This document shows, one piece after another, positions 49,419 through 59,259 of a DNA stretch of 64,000 nucleotides (positions within the stretch are counted from its first letter, which is position 1; the number at the start of each line of letters is the position of its first letter). The DNA comes from Allobrachymonas sp. (GTDB taxonomy: Bacteria; Pseudomonadota; Gammaproteobacteria; Burkholderiales; Burkholderiaceae_C): contig JAUMWT010000007.1 in the NCBI GenBank assembly GCA_030529505.1, forward strand, positions 33,228 to 97,227, in the 5' to 3' direction. The translations under genes were made by a program, and so were the position numbers. The notes beneath the pieces were generated by a model. That model saw nothing but the letters and a program-made list of their open reading frames with translations. It searched no databases and was not told the DNA's origin.

Positions 49419-50171
49419 ATGAATGAAAAATACCTCCCCTCGGCTCTGCCCGCGTTGCTGGATGCTTTGCCAAGCAACACAGCCAATGCGGCTGATGCAC
49501 CCAATGCCTCAAATGCCTCCAATGCCCCAGCGGATGCAGTCCAGAGCGCCTCGCCAGCACCAGCCGGTTCCAGCTTGCTGGGCGCTGCATCGGCCGAAAT
49601 GCAAGGCAAGGCGTCTGCCTCGTTAACCGAGCCTGGCTCTGCGGAAGAAACGGCGCCTGTTGCAGATGATGCGGCTGCAGCCATGCAGGAGGACGATGCC
49701 CTTTTCGCCCCATCCGCCCCCACGGCCGCTGCACGCATGGTGAGCTACGCCCGCGGCAAGCACGTGGCCTTTGCCCCGCACGCCACGCAGGAACTGATCG
49801 AAAACCCGCGCTGCCTGCCCGTGCCGGGCGGGGCTTATTACGCGCACGGCCTGCTGCACTGGCAAAACCGGCACATCCCTTTCATCGATCTGGAATCGCT
49901 GCTGCAGGCCTACCCGGCCTTTGATCCCCAGGCCCCCGTGCCCTATGCCCTGGTGCTGGCCTACCAAACCGCCCCGCAACAGCCGCTGCAATACGGGGCC
50001 ATCGCCATGACGGACATTCCGTCTTCACAAACCGTGTCGGATGCCGACTTCAGCCCCCTGCCCGGCGACAGTGACATGTGGGTCGAGCTGGCCATTTCCT
50101 GCTTCAAGCAAAACGGGCAAGTCACGCCGATTCTGGACGCTGCCAAAATCTTCAGCCGTTATCACGGGTGA
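49419..50171 (+). CDS. CheW-like domain protein
   Basis: 250 residues. The first 100 are Ala/Ser/Asn-rich (repeated NAADAPNASNASNAP) and probably disordered. The C-terminal 150 form a CheW-like domain: FAPHATQELIENPRCLPVPG, YYAHGLLHWQNRHIPFIDLE, PYALVLAYQT and VTPILDAAKIF. A second adaptor for the Chp-type kinase is the likely role. AAGGA eight bases before the ATG. Last gene of the chemosensory locus. Confidence 0.75.
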   Translation: MNEKYLPSALPALLDALPSNTANAADAPNASNASNAPADAVQSASPAPAGSSLLGAASAEMQGKASASLTEPGSAEETAPVADDAAAAMQEDDALFAPSAPTAAARMVSYARGKHVAFAPHATQELIENPRCLPVPGGAYYAHGLLHWQNRHIPFIDLESLLQAYPAFDPQAPVPYALVLAYQTAPQQPLQYGAIAMTDIPSSQTVSDADFSPLPGDSDMWVELAISCFKQNGQVTPILDAAKIFSRYHG

Positions 50172-50833
50172 GGGAAAGAGGAGAGCGCTATATGGGCAGA
50201 GCGCGCCCCTCGTTTTCGGCCCACTTGTTATCTGGCGATGGCTTCAAGTGGGGTGCTGCAATGGCTGGCGCTGCAACGCGCAGGCGGCAAAGCTCTGGTT
50301 GCTGCCGACGCCGCCACAGCAGGGACTGGGACAAACACTGAGGGCGAATTAAGCCTCTTCATCTTTTCGTCAGGGGCTTTGCTTGCCATCCAAAGAAACA
50401 GCAAGGCGATTACACGTCACGGTCACGGCTTGCGATTGCGTAGATAGCGGTTACGCGCTGTGATTGCTTGATCTGCCGAACGCCACGCCACCGCTTGCGT
50501 AAATGTCAACCAAGCTGTTCTCCTATTCAGTGCCTCATCCATTCTCCAAGCCGTTCCTCCCAGAAACCCCATCCTGCACAGTCAAGCAGCGCAGGGCACG
50601 GAAGGAGCAAAGCGCGTATGAGGCGCGCAGCGCCGATTTCACGCGCGTATCTTCTGGGGCCAAGCTGCGCCGAGCAGTCCGAGCGCAGCGAAGACCTGGG
50701 CAGGGGGTGCCCTTGGGGGTGTCGGGGGCTTTGGGCAAGCAAAGCCCTGACGGAAAAGACAAGTGAAATGGGCTTGTGATGGTTGTATGGCGCGTGCACC
50801 ACATGGCCAGCAACCTGTTGCCGCTGTTGCGCT
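50172..50833. other. Long gap after the chemosensory locus
   Basis: 662 bp between the CheW-like gene and the end of fmt (convergent). Open frames on both strands (for example plus 50503-50766) translate to basic, low-complexity sequence without motifs. No terminator with a clear T-run, no terminal inverted repeats and no tRNA are visible. The stretch near 50575-50700, rich in GCGCAGCGC-type words, looks like decayed or repetitive DNA, but I cannot assign it. Confidence 0.45.
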
Positions 50834-51850
50834 TTACTGTTTGCCACTCGCGCCGGGCGTGGCGGCCTCGGCAGCCCCACCCAGCACATCCCCTTTTTGC
50901 AAGGCAAAGCCGCGCAGCCAGTCGGCCGCGGGCAAGGGCTTGCCGCCAGCGCGTTGCAGGGTCAACAGTTGCAGCACGCCGCCATCGGCCCCGTGGCCGC
51001 AGGCGATGTGGATGCCGTCGCTCACAGCCAGCACTTCGCCAGCCACGGCCTGCTTGGGGCGGGGCAGGGGCGATAGGCGCGCGGCGCGGATTTTGATGGC
51101 ATCGCTGCTGCCTGCGACATGCGTTGCTGCGCCCGGAAAAGGGCTGAAGGCGCGGATGCGCCGTTCCAGCACGGCGGCGGGCTGTGTCCAATCAAGCAGC
51201 GCTTCGGCCTTGGCGATTTTGTGTGCGTAGCTGATGCCCGCTTCGGGCTGGGGCGTGCGCGGCAGGGGGCCGTTTTGCGCCTGTTGCAGGGCCTGCACCA
51301 CCAGTTGGGCGCCCAGGGCGGCGAGTTTGTCGTGCAGGGTGGCGGTGGTGTCATCCGCTGCGATGGGCAGGTCTTGGCGCAGCAACATGTCGCCCGTGTC
51401 CAGGCCCGCATCCATTTGCATGATGGTGATGCCGCTGTGGCTGTCGCCCGCTTCAATCGCGCGATGAATGGGCGCTGCGCCGCGCCAGCGCGGCAGCAGC
51501 GAGGCGTGGATGTTGATGCAGCCCAGGCGCGGCACATCAAGCACCCACTGCGGCAGCAGCAGGCCGTAGGCGGCCACGACCATGATGTCGGGCCGGGCGG
51601 CGAGCAGGGTCTGGCGGGCGGCTTCGGCTTCTTGCGGGTATTTGCCGTCCAGCCGCAGGCTGCGTGGCTGGGCCACGGGCAGGCCGTGCTGCAGGGCGGT
51701 TTGCTTCACGGGCGAGGGCTGCAGTTGCAGGCCGCGGCCGGCGGGGCGGTCGGGCTGGGTCAGCACCAGGGGCACGTCATGGCCCGCTTGCAGAATGTGT
51801 TGCAAGGCGCGCTGGGCGAATTCGGGGGTTCCGGCAAATACAACTCGCAT
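50834..51850 (-). CDS. fmt: Methionyl-tRNA formyltransferase
   Basis: Formylates initiator Met-tRNA with 10-formyl-THF. 338 residues. N-terminal [38 protein letters not shown], the active-site [20 protein letters not shown] and [10 protein letters not shown] are all present. The C-terminal tRNA-binding OB-type domain starts near residue 210. Start MRVVFAG at 51850 fits the family; 51868 adds six residues. The partner gene def is on the same strand but about 620 bp upstream, separated by two repeat elements. Confidence 0.96.
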   Translation of the reverse strand: MRVVFAGTPEFAQRALQHILQAGHDVPLVLTQPDRPAGRGLQLQPSPVKQTALQHGLPVAQPRSLRLDGKYPQEAEAARQTLLAARPDIMVVAAYGLLLPQWVLDVPRLGCINIHASLLPRWRGAAPIHRAIEAGDSHSGITIMQMDAGLDTGDMLLRQDLPIAADDTTATLHDKLAALGAQLVVQALQQAQNGPLPRTPQPEAGISYAHKIAKAEALLDWTQPAAVLERRIRAFSPFPGAATHVAGSSDAIKIRAARLSPLPRPKQAVAGEVLAVSDGIHIACGHGADGGVLQLLTLQRAGGKPLPAADWLRGFALQKGDVLGGAAEAATPGASGKQ

Positions 51851-51916
51851 GGTGGCAGTGGGTAGCATCGGGGGCTGGCAGAAAGGGGAGGCTGTAAAAG
51901 AAGGCAGCTGCCCTCA

Positions 51917-52099
51917 AGAAGCTGTTCAAAATCTCATCGCGAGGCGATTGGGCATGGGGCGTGCTGGGCTGCAAGGCGCACATCAAAGTACATGAGTGAA
52001 GGGCATGGCCCGTGCTGTGGAAAAGATCTGTAACGTTGCAGATCGCCTGCTTCCATCATTCAAGCTTCAAGCGTCCGTGAGGGAACTTTGAACCGGTTC
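51917..52099 (-). repeat. Palindromic MITE-like element, copy E (reverse orientation)
   Basis: About 183 bp; the only full copy in reverse orientation. Reading the complement gives the usual order, CTCACGGACGCTTGAAGC ... GCACGGGCCATGCCCTTCAC ... TTTGATGTGCGCCTTGCAG. Ends are AGAAGCTGTTCAAAATCTC at 51917 and TTTGAACCGGTTC near 52099. Lies between fmt and def. Confidence 0.75.
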
Positions 52100-52100
52100 G

Positions 52101-52155
52101 CAGGCGCCTGAAAATGGAGCCGGGCAGTTTGCGGGGCCTTGCGCATCTTGCTCAT
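52101..52155 (+). repeat. Truncated MITE-like fragment beside copy E
   Basis: CAGGCGCCTGAAAATGGAGC and CTTGCGCATCTTGCTCATG match the left-arm interior of the family in the opposite orientation to copy E, but the terminal AGAGCCTGTTC is missing. Probably the remnant of a second insertion. The remaining bases up to def (52156-52474) show nothing recognisable. Confidence 0.5.
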
Positions 52156-52474
52156 GAAGCGGGCGGTGTTTTCATTGTGTATTTCGATTGGTGCTTTCGC
52201 ACCCGTTCGGATCCAAACGCCCCGTGCTGCAGGGCCGTGAACAAGCCTTGCGCTTGCTGGCGATGGGGGGCTTCAAGGCTCTGAAGATCCACAAGCCATG
52301 AAGGGGAGGGCATGTGCGGGGTGGGTCGATCGGCACGGATGGAGGAATCATGCTCGCGCTTTGTTTCCGGCAGATTCCTCCCGCATCTGTGCTTGTATTG
52401 CGCCGCAGTCATCAAGGCGCAGTCATCAAGGGACACGCAGGCTGCGTGGGCAGAACGGCATCCCTTCAGGCGGC

Positions 52475-53002
52475 TCAGGCAGGCGCTTGGGCTTTGCGTG
52501 TGGCTTCGCGCTTGGCCTTGAGCAGCTTGGTTTTGATGCGGTTGCGCTTGAGCGGCGAGAGGTGTTCGACGAAGAGCTTGCCGTTGAGGTGGTCGATCTC
52601 GTGCTGAATGCATACGGCCATCAGGCCCTCGGCCTCGATCACGCGGCTGTTGCCGTTTTCGTCCAGCGCGCGCACGCGTACCCGGGTGGCACGCTCAACG
52701 CCGTCATACATGCCGGGCACGGAGAGGCAGCCTTCGTCTCCGACTTGGCGTTCTTCGTCGAACCATTCGATTTCAGGGTTGATCAGTACCACGCGCTGGT
52801 CGCGGGTTTCGGACACATCCATCACCACCACGCGCTGGTGCACATCCACCTGGGTGGCGGCCAGGCCCACGCCGTTGGCGTCGTACATGGTGTCGAACAT
52901 GTCGCTTACCAGGGCGCGAATGGCGTCATCCACCACTTCTACCGGGCGGGCCACGGTGTGCAGCTTGGGATCGGGGTAAACCAGAATGGGAAGCAGGGCC
53001 AT
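52475..53002 (-). CDS. def: Peptide deformylase
   Basis: Metalloenzyme removing the N-formyl group from nascent proteins. 175 residues with all three motifs: [13 protein letters not shown] and QHEIDHLNG (HExxH metal site). The C-terminal basic tail ([20 protein letters not shown]) is common in betaproteobacteria. Divergent from the LysM-protein gene. Confidence 0.97.
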   Translation of the reverse strand: MALLPILVYPDPKLHTVARPVEVVDDAIRALVSDMFDTMYDANGVGLAATQVDVHQRVVVMDVSETRDQRVVLINPEIEWFDEERQVGDEGCLSVPGMYDGVERATRVRVRALDENGNSRVIEAEGLMAVCIQHEIDHLNGKLFVEHLSPLKRNRIKTKLLKAKREATRKAQAPA

Positions 53003-53240
53003 GGATCACTCCAGAATGCGGTGAAGCAATGAAAAACAAACGGAACAAGAATCGATTGCAAAAGCTGCGGGGGAAAGGCGGCAGTTGATATGCAAGGTGG
53101 TGGGCCGCCATCATAACGAGTGCCTGCATGGACTGACTCGGCGGGTTTGTGTCGCAGGGGGCAATCCAATGCCGCGCCAGATGCGCGCATGGACGGGCGT
53201 CCGCAACTGCATAAACGACTCGGTAGCCAGCTTGCGGCTA

Positions 53241-53424
53241 AGAGCCTGTTCACAATCTCCTCACGGGCGCTTGAATGATGGTGAAGATGGAGTCGGGCGG
53301 CCTACTGCGTTGCAAATCTCGTCCATGCACGGGGCTATGCCCTTCGCTCATATCCTTTGATGTGCGCCTTGCAGTCCGTCCTGCCCCTATCCCATCGCCT
53401 CGCGTTGAGAGCGTGAACAGGCTC
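53241..53424 (+). repeat. Palindromic MITE-like element, copy F
   Basis: 184 bp. Begins AGAGCCTGTTCACAATCTCC and ends GTGAACAGGCTCC. Interior CTACTGCGTTGCAAATCTCG, GGGCTATGCCCTTCGCTCAT and GATGTGCGCCTTGCAGTCC agree closely with copies B and H. It lies in the divergent def/LysM-protein region (53003-53625). The rest of that region should hold both promoters: an AT-rich stretch near 53535-53590 includes TTGTTT and TATGCT about 19 bases apart. Confidence 0.87.
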
Positions 53425-53625
53425 CAGGCAATCGCTGAAGCATGCCGATCAAGTCGATCAGGCAATCGCTACAAATTGTCGCCGTTTTTGCATAAACGTG
53501 GCACAGAAAGCACAAAATCCCCCTGCTTGTCGTGGCCAATAGAGCAGAAATACCGGAATTTTGTTTGTAACAGGATTTTGTGCGCTATGCTGTGCGTGTT
53601 GTCTTTCTGCCTATATCTCACGGTC

Positions 53626-54918
53626 ATGATGCACGCAAAACTTCAAAAACAATTGCCCACTGCTCTTCACACAACGGCCAAGGCGCTTGCCTGCGCGGGC
53701 CTGTTGGCTGGCTTTGCGGCGGGCACTTCTGCGCTGGCGCAGCAGTATCCGACGACGCCCCAGCAACGCCAGATCGCCCAGGCCACGGCTGCGCGCGGCG
53801 TGCCGATCAGCGAGCTGGCGCCCAATGCGCCGTCCAAATACGTGGTCAAGCGTGGCGATACCTTGTGGGGCATCTCGGGCAAATTCTTGAAGCGCCCCTA
53901 TCGCTGGCCCGAGCTGTGGGGCATGAACCTGAAGCAGATTCGCAATCCGCACCTGATCTATCCGGGGCAGACGCTGTGGCTGGAGGTGGTGAATGGCCGT
54001 GCGCGTTTGCGCGCGGGGCGCCGCATCAGCAGCGGAACCGGTGGCACCGTGGTGCTGCAGCCGCGTGTGCGCATCGATGATGTGGAGTACCAGCCCATCA
54101 CCACCGTGCCCATGCATTTGATCGAGCCTTTCCTGTCCGAACCGCTGATCGTGGACGCCGATACGCTCAGCAAGGCGCACTGGATCGTGGGCTCCAAAGA
54201 CGGCCGCCAGATCATGGGCACGGGCGATCGCATCTATGCCCGCAGCGGCGATGGCAGCGCCCTGAAGTATCAGGACGATGATGAGGCCAACGTCTATCGC
54301 ATCTTCCGCAATGCCGTGCCAATCAAAGACCCCGTGACGCAAGAGGTGCTGGGCTACGAAGGCCGCTTTGCCGGGCGCGCGCGTCTGGTGCGCTCCGAAA
54401 CGGTGAGCAGCTCGGCCGACGGCGGCAAAGAGGGCATCCCCGAAGCCGCCGCGCTGGATGTGATCGGCTCCAAAGAAGAAATCCGCACGGGCGACCGCCT
54501 GTTGCCCGAGCCCCTGCGCGAAGTGCACAACCACGTGCCGCACGCGCCCACTGCGCCTGTTGAGGGCCTGGTGGTATCGGTCTATGGCGATGCGGTGAAC
54601 TATGTGGGCCAGAACCACATCGTGACCGTGAACAAGGGCACGCGTGATGGCATCGATCACGGCACGGTGCTCTCTCTCATCAGCACGGGCCGCCGCATTG
54701 CCGACAGAACCAATGGCCGCAAGCCGGAAATGGTGAAGCTGCCCGATGAGCGCAATGGACTGCTCTACATCTTCCGCCCCTTCGAGCGCCTGTCTTACGG
54801 CCTGGTGATCGAAATCAAGGAGCCCGTGAAGATCGGCGACCGCGTGGAAGCGCCCGCCATCTTCTCGGATACGACTGCGCCCGAGCAGGAATTGCCGCCC
54901 GCCGGCAAGGCCCGGTAA
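53626..54918 (+). CDS. LysM-domain secreted/periplasmic protein
   Basis: 430 residues. A signal peptide (ALACAGLLAGFAAGTSALA, cleaved before QQYPTT) precedes a LysM peptidoglycan-binding domain: KYVVKRGDTLWGISGKFLKR, then PELWGMNLKQIRNPHLIYPG (about 66-120). The 300 residues that follow are a beta-rich region I cannot name (ends FRPFERLSYGLVIEIKEPVK). Probably acts at the cell wall. Found next to dprA and def, a neighbourhood seen in other betaproteobacteria. No ribosome-binding site decides between ATGs at 53587, 53626 and 53629; 53626 gives the best signal peptide. Confidence 0.8.
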   Translation: MMHAKLQKQLPTALHTTAKALACAGLLAGFAAGTSALAQQYPTTPQQRQIAQATAARGVPISELAPNAPSKYVVKRGDTLWGISGKFLKRPYRWPELWGMNLKQIRNPHLIYPGQTLWLEVVNGRARLRAGRRISSGTGGTVVLQPRVRIDDVEYQPITTVPMHLIEPFLSEPLIVDADTLSKAHWIVGSKDGRQIMGTGDRIYARSGDGSALKYQDDDEANVYRIFRNAVPIKDPVTQEVLGYEGRFAGRARLVRSETVSSSADGGKEGIPEAAALDVIGSKEEIRTGDRLLPEPLREVHNHVPHAPTAPVEGLVVSVYGDAVNYVGQNHIVTVNKGTRDGIDHGTVLSLISTGRRIADRTNGRKPEMVKLPDERNGLLYIFRPFERLSYGLVIEIKEPVKIGDRVEAPAIFSDTTAPEQELPPAGKAR

Positions 54919-55002
54919 GCGGGTGGCGCGCTGCAGCAAAGCGCCGAGCGCCAGAGCAGCAGCGTTTCAGCGGCATTGGGCCTGGGCCGATTCGGGCAGC
55001 AC

Positions 55003-56523
55003 ATGGGCATGACGCGCGAAGAAGTCGCCGCCTGGCTGCAATTGGTGCAGGCCAGGGGCATTGGCAGCGGCACTGCGCGCCGCTTGCTGGCGGCTTTTGG
55101 GCTGCCGCAGCAGATACTGGCCCAAAGTCCGTCTGCCTTGGCGCAGCTGCTGTCGGCCAAGCAGATTGCGGCCCTGCGCACGCCCGATGACGATACATTG
55201 GCCCTGATCGAAGCCACCTGGCAATGGTTGCAGCAGGGCGCGACACCCGCAAGCCTCGTTGGGCAGGGCGATGCGTCCGGCGCGGCCACATCAGCGGCAA
55301 TTGCTTCAAGCAGTGCAGCAACGCTTGCAGCGCACGCGGCATCTGCGTCGGCAGCGCAATCCGGCAGCGCGCAAACTCCCGCGTCTGCGCAGCCACCCCA
55401 ACCACCCTCTCACACGCATTCAGCAGGCGCCTCGGCTCAGCGGCGCCTGTTGACCTTGGGCGATCCGCTCTATCCGCCCTTGCTGCTGCAAATGGCCGAC
55501 CCGCCTGTTTTGCTGTATGCCCTGGGGCAGGTGGATCGCTTGCAGCACCAGCAGCCCTGCATCGCGATGGTGGGCAGCCGCAACCCCACGCCGCAGGGGG
55601 CCGGCAATGCCCGCGCTTTCGGCCGGGCGTTTGCCGAGATGGGCTGGACGGTGGTGTCTGGCCTGGCCTTGGGCGTGGATGGAGCGGCGCACGAGGGGGC
55701 CTTGCAGGCGGCAGAGGGCAGCCGCCCAAATGCTGCGGCCAGGCAGGCCCATGCACGCGGCGGGCTGGCCACCATTGCCGTGGTGGGCACGGGGTTGGAT
55801 CGGGTGTATCCGCGCCAGCATCACGAATTGGCGCACCGCATCGTGCAGCATGGCGTGATCTTGAGCGAAAGCCCCTTGGGCACGCCGCCGCTGTCGCATC
55901 ATTTTCCCAAGCGCAATCGCATCATTGCGGGCCTGAGCCAAGGCGTGCTGGTGGTGGAGGCCGCCCTGCAATCCGGCTCGCTGATCACGGCGCGCCTGGC
56001 GGGCGAGCAAGGCAAGGAGGTCTTTGCCATTCCCGGCTCCATCCATGCGCCGCAGTCGCGCGGCTGCCACGCCCTGATCAAGCAAGGGGCCAAGCTGGTG
56101 GAATCGGCCCAGGATGTGATGGAAGAGCTGCGGCCCATGCTGGCCGCCGGTGAGCAGGCCTGGATGGCCCAGGCAGCCGTTGACGCTGCGGCTGCTGGCC
56201 CTGCGGATGTTCACGATTCATCGGCAGCAGGTGTTGCTGCAGAGGGAGACACAGCCACGGCAGAGGCTGCGCTTGCGATGCCTGCTGCTGGGTCGCCTTC
56301 ATCTGCGGCAAGTGCCCGAGGCTCTGCGGACGATCCACCCGTACAGGGCGAGTCGGGCCTGATCTTGCAAGCGCTGGGGCACGACCCGGCCGGGCTGGAT
56401 GCCCTGCTGGCCCGCACAGGCATGGAAACCGCCACTTTGCAAGCCAAGCTGCTGGAGCTGGAGTTGATGGGACTGGTCGGTCGCCTGCCGGGCGGCCTGT
56501 TTCAGCGCATTGGGGTGGCGTAG
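55003..56523 (+). CDS. dprA: DNA-processing protein DprA
   Basis: Single-strand DNA-binding protein that loads RecA on incoming DNA in natural transformation. About 506 residues, longer than usual. A SAM/HhH-like N-terminus (WLQLVQARGIGSGTARRLLA) leads to the Rossmann-like core: LGDPLYPPLLLQMADPP, IAMVGSRNPTPQGAGNARAF, VVSGLALGVDGAAHEGAL, VVGTGLDRVYPRQHHEL, FPKRNRIIAGLSQGVLVVEA, SGSLITARLAGEQGKEVFAI. A winged-helix DML1-like domain closes it. Ala/Ser/Pro-rich inserts (about 90-145 and 385-445) account for the extra length. Starts at 55003 or 55009 are equal candidates. Confidence 0.93.
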   Translation: MGMTREEVAAWLQLVQARGIGSGTARRLLAAFGLPQQILAQSPSALAQLLSAKQIAALRTPDDDTLALIEATWQWLQQGATPASLVGQGDASGAATSAAIASSSAATLAAHAASASAAQSGSAQTPASAQPPQPPSHTHSAGASAQRRLLTLGDPLYPPLLLQMADPPVLLYALGQVDRLQHQQPCIAMVGSRNPTPQGAGNARAFGRAFAEMGWTVVSGLALGVDGAAHEGALQAAEGSRPNAAARQAHARGGLATIAVVGTGLDRVYPRQHHELAHRIVQHGVILSESPLGTPPLSHHFPKRNRIIAGLSQGVLVVEAALQSGSLITARLAGEQGKEVFAIPGSIHAPQSRGCHALIKQGAKLVESAQDVMEELRPMLAAGEQAWMAQAAVDAAAAGPADVHDSSAAGVAAEGDTATAEAALAMPAAGSPSSAASARGSADDPPVQGESGLILQALGHDPAGLDALLARTGMETATLQAKLLELELMGLVGRLPGGLFQRIGVA

Positions 56524-56689
56524 AGCCTATGGCCCCGTGCTGGGCTTTCTGCCTGTTCTCAGGCGACCTTGTTTGCAGAACGCTGCTGTGTTTAGTCGAA
56601 TGCAGTTGGCGCAGCCGAAAGATTGACATCTGCGTAGCAGCGCAGAAACCATACAGCGGCTTGTCTGGTCGATGATTGGGGGAGCAGGC

Positions 56690-57649
56690 TCAGGCGTCAC
56701 CGCTTTGCTGCATGGCCGCACGTTGGCGCGCGGTGAACAGGTCGTAGGTGTTGATGCCGCGCAGTTCCAGAATGGTGTTGCGCACGGCGGCTTCGACCAG
56801 CACGGCCAGGTTGCGCCCAGCCATGACCTGGAGCAGGGTTTTGCGAATGGGCAGCCCCAGCACGTCTTGATGCAGCGGCTGGGTGGGAATGCGCTCGTAA
56901 TCGCCGGAGCTGCTTTCCAGCCGCATCAGGTGAACGATCAGGCGCAGTCGCATGTGGCGGCGCACGGCGGCTTCGCCAAAGATGGCGCGAATGTCCAGCA
57001 GGCCGATGCCGCGGATTTCGAGCAGGTTTTGCAGCAGTTCGGGGCAGCTGCCTTCGATGCTGTTCTGGTTGACGCGCTGCAAGTCCACCACGTCGTCGGC
57101 CACCAGGCCGCTGCCGCGCGAAATCAGCTCCAGGCCCAGCTCGCTTTTGCCAATGCCAGAGTCCCCCGTGATGAGCACGCCCAGACCCAGAATGTCCATG
57201 AACACGCCGTGCATGCTGGTGTGCTCGGCAAAGTGGCGCGAGAGGTGGGCGCGCAGGGTGTCGATGACGAGGGCGGCACGCTCGGGCGTGACGAACAGCG
57301 GAATCTGCGCCTGATCGGCCATGTGCAGCAGGCCGGCCGGGGGCTGCTGGGCATCGGCCACGATGATGACGGGGGGAGCCAGTTCGATGATGCGCTGGAT
57401 GCGGCGCTGCATGGCGTCGGCGTCGGGCTTGGCTGAGAGGTAGGCGATTTCGCGCTCGCCCAGCACCTGGATGCGGTGGGGGTGGATGTAGTTGAGGTAA
57501 TCCACCAGGTCGGAGCCCGATCCGGCCGCGCGCACGGCCGGTTCATGGAACTGGCGATCGCTTGCGTTTTGGCCGGCGATCCAGTGCCAGTCGAACTTGT
57601 TTTGATGTGTTTGAAACAGCGTATGGGCGGTGATGGCCTTGGGTTGCAT
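56690..57649 (-). CDS. hprK: HPr kinase/phosphorylase
   Basis: Phosphorylates and dephosphorylates HPr at the regulatory Ser. In betaproteobacteria it is part of a regulatory, sugar-transport-free PTS. 319 residues. [20 protein letters not shown] holds the catalytic His; [15 protein letters not shown] is the P-loop; VADDVVDL and the HprK signature [16 protein letters not shown] are present. Start [12 protein letters not shown] at 57649; an upstream in-frame ATG at 57715 adds 22 unlikely residues. Same strand as ptsN and hpf. Confidence 0.95.
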   Translation of the reverse strand: MQPKAITAHTLFQTHQNKFDWHWIAGQNASDRQFHEPAVRAAGSGSDLVDYLNYIHPHRIQVLGEREIAYLSAKPDADAMQRRIQRIIELAPPVIIVADAQQPPAGLLHMADQAQIPLFVTPERAALVIDTLRAHLSRHFAEHTSMHGVFMDILGLGVLITGDSGIGKSELGLELISRGSGLVADDVVDLQRVNQNSIEGSCPELLQNLLEIRGIGLLDIRAIFGEAAVRRHMRLRLIVHLMRLESSSGDYERIPTQPLHQDVLGLPIRKTLLQVMAGRNLAVLVEAAVRNTILELRGINTYDLFTARQRAAMQQSGDA

Positions 57650-57825
57650 GGCAGATCGTGATGTGGTTGGGGCAATGCCTGCCATTCTTGCGCAAAACGG
57701 CGTGCAAGCAGCCACAAATGCGTAGAGAAAACACCCGATCTTGCGTTAATCGAGCATCAGTTGAAGCAGGGAGGCTGTTGAATCGTTGCGCGCAAACGCG
57801 ATGGCTGGCAAGGCGTGGATGGCCA

Positions 57826-58026
57826 AGAGCCTGTTCAAAATTTACTCGCGGGCGGCTTGATTGATGGCAACAGGTGGTGGCTGGCACCGTTGCCAATTGG
57901 GTCTGGCCGTTTGTGTCGCAGGAGCCATGCACTGCGCATCATGTACGCCATGCAGATTGATGGCGGCTTGGGCTTCCATTTCGCTTCCTGCCCCGTCGCC
58001 TTACGCCAGGATCTTGAACAGGCTCT
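57826..58026 (+). repeat. Palindromic MITE-like element, copy G
   Basis: 201 bp, the longest copy. Ends are AGAGCCTGTTCAAAATTTAC and GATCTTGAACAGGCTCT. The interior is more diverged (CGCGGGCGGCTTGATTG; GGCTTCCATTTCGCTTCCTG). It lies between hprK and ptsN. The 176 bp between it and hprK show no gene. Confidence 0.75.
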
Positions 58027-58378
58027 CGGCTGCCAATGGGCCGGATCAAGAGCTGGCAACACGGATTGTTGTGGGTGTGCGTGCCGGGAAGTGTTGCGCG
58101 GGGTAGCCGATATCAGAGCAATATCAGGTCGATGGCTGGGTTGATGGCAGAAGGGGCTGCGGCATCAGAAAAGAAAACCGCGCCAGAAAGCAGGGCGTGG
58201 CGCGCGCAGAAGCAGATGGCAGAAAAGGGTGCGCAGCCGGTGAGGGAGGCAAGGGGCGTGGATGCTGGCGGGTGTGCACCTGCGTGTGGGCAAGCGGGTG
58301 TGTGAGCGAAGCGGCACGAAGGAGCTGCAGGGCAGCGCAGAAACAGATGGTGGCGCAGCAGCGGTTTGGGGTAGCGAA
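58027..58378. other. Gap between repeat G and ptsN end
   Basis: 352 bp, purine-rich on the plus strand with repeated GCAGAA/GGCAGA words. No gene motif, terminator or repeat end is visible. Confidence 0.4.
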
Positions 58379-58846
58379 TCAAGCCGTGGCCATGGGCTGC
58401 CAGGTTTGCACGAGGGCGTGCAGCTCAGCTGCGTCGTGCGTGTTCATCAAACGCTTGCGCACATCGGGGTCGCTGAGCATTTCGGCAATCTCGGCAAGGA
58501 TCTCGAGATGCTTTTGCGTGGCGGCTTCGGGGACGAGCAAAAAAATCAGCAGCCCCACAGGCTGTTCGTCGGGGGCGTCGAAAACGATGGGCTTGGCCAG
58601 GCGAAACAAGGCGGCCATGGGTGATTTGAGGCCCTTGATGCGGCCGTGCGGAATGGCCACGCCATGCCCCAGGCTGGTGGAGCCCAGGCGTTCGCGGGCG
58701 AAAAGGCTGTCGGTGATGGTGGCGCGGCTGAGGTTGTGCAGTTGTTCGAACAACAAGCCGGCCTCTTCAAAAGCCCGCTTTTTGCTGGTGGCTTCTACAT
58801 CAACGAGAACCTGCGTGGCAGGCAAAATGGCGGCAAGACGATTCAT
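58379..58846 (-). CDS. ptsN: PTS IIA-like nitrogen-regulatory protein (EIIA-Ntr)
   Basis: 155 residues of the mannitol/fructose IIA fold. In the PTS-Ntr phosphorelay (EI-Ntr, NPr/HPr) it regulates potassium and nitrogen-related targets and transports nothing. The phosphorylated His67 is in GHGVAIPHGRIKGL. Other landmarks are RERLGSTSLG and LLIFLLVPEAATQKHLEIL. It is usually encoded with rpoN and hpf; here hpf lies 670 bp upstream on the same strand and rpoN is absent from the window. Confidence 0.95.
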   Translation of the reverse strand: MNRLAAILPATQVLVDVEATSKKRAFEEAGLLFEQLHNLSRATITDSLFARERLGSTSLGHGVAIPHGRIKGLKSPMAALFRLAKPIVFDAPDEQPVGLLIFLLVPEAATQKHLEILAEIAEMLSDPDVRKRLMNTHDAAELHALVQTWQPMATA

Positions 58847-59259
58847 AGGGAAAACACCAATACAGAATGTAGATTATGTGCACAAATCCTTCTGCTTCCT
58901 AGTGGAAACCCTAAATCCCACCCATTTTCTGGGTTTTATTGCAGGGCCGGGCGCTTGTTATCGCGGTTCTGCTGTCAATCGGATGCGTTTCTGCCGCTTG
59001 GGTGCCGGTGGGCCAGTCATTGATCATTGCGACGGTTGGTCGGGTGCTCTGGTGGCTATCGCGTTTTTCGTCATTGCTTGGGATCAGGATGGGATCGGGG
59101 TGAATTTTTATTACCCTGCCGATCTGGTGGCTGTGCATGGGTGGAGTGCGCTTGCTGTCTCTGCGCTGTGGTTTTTTGGGCTTTGTCCCCGGGGTTGGGG
59201 GCGATCCGTTTGCTGTCAGCAGCATGGGGCCCCATGAAAAACACCCGGCGCTTGGTGTA
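58847..59259. other. Gap upstream of ptsN
   Basis: 413 bp up to repeat H. The part next to ptsN (58847-58940) is AT-rich and likely holds a ptsN promoter on the minus strand (candidate TAATCT near 58872-58877), but no convincing -35 was found. The remainder has no gene I can support. Confidence 0.4.
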
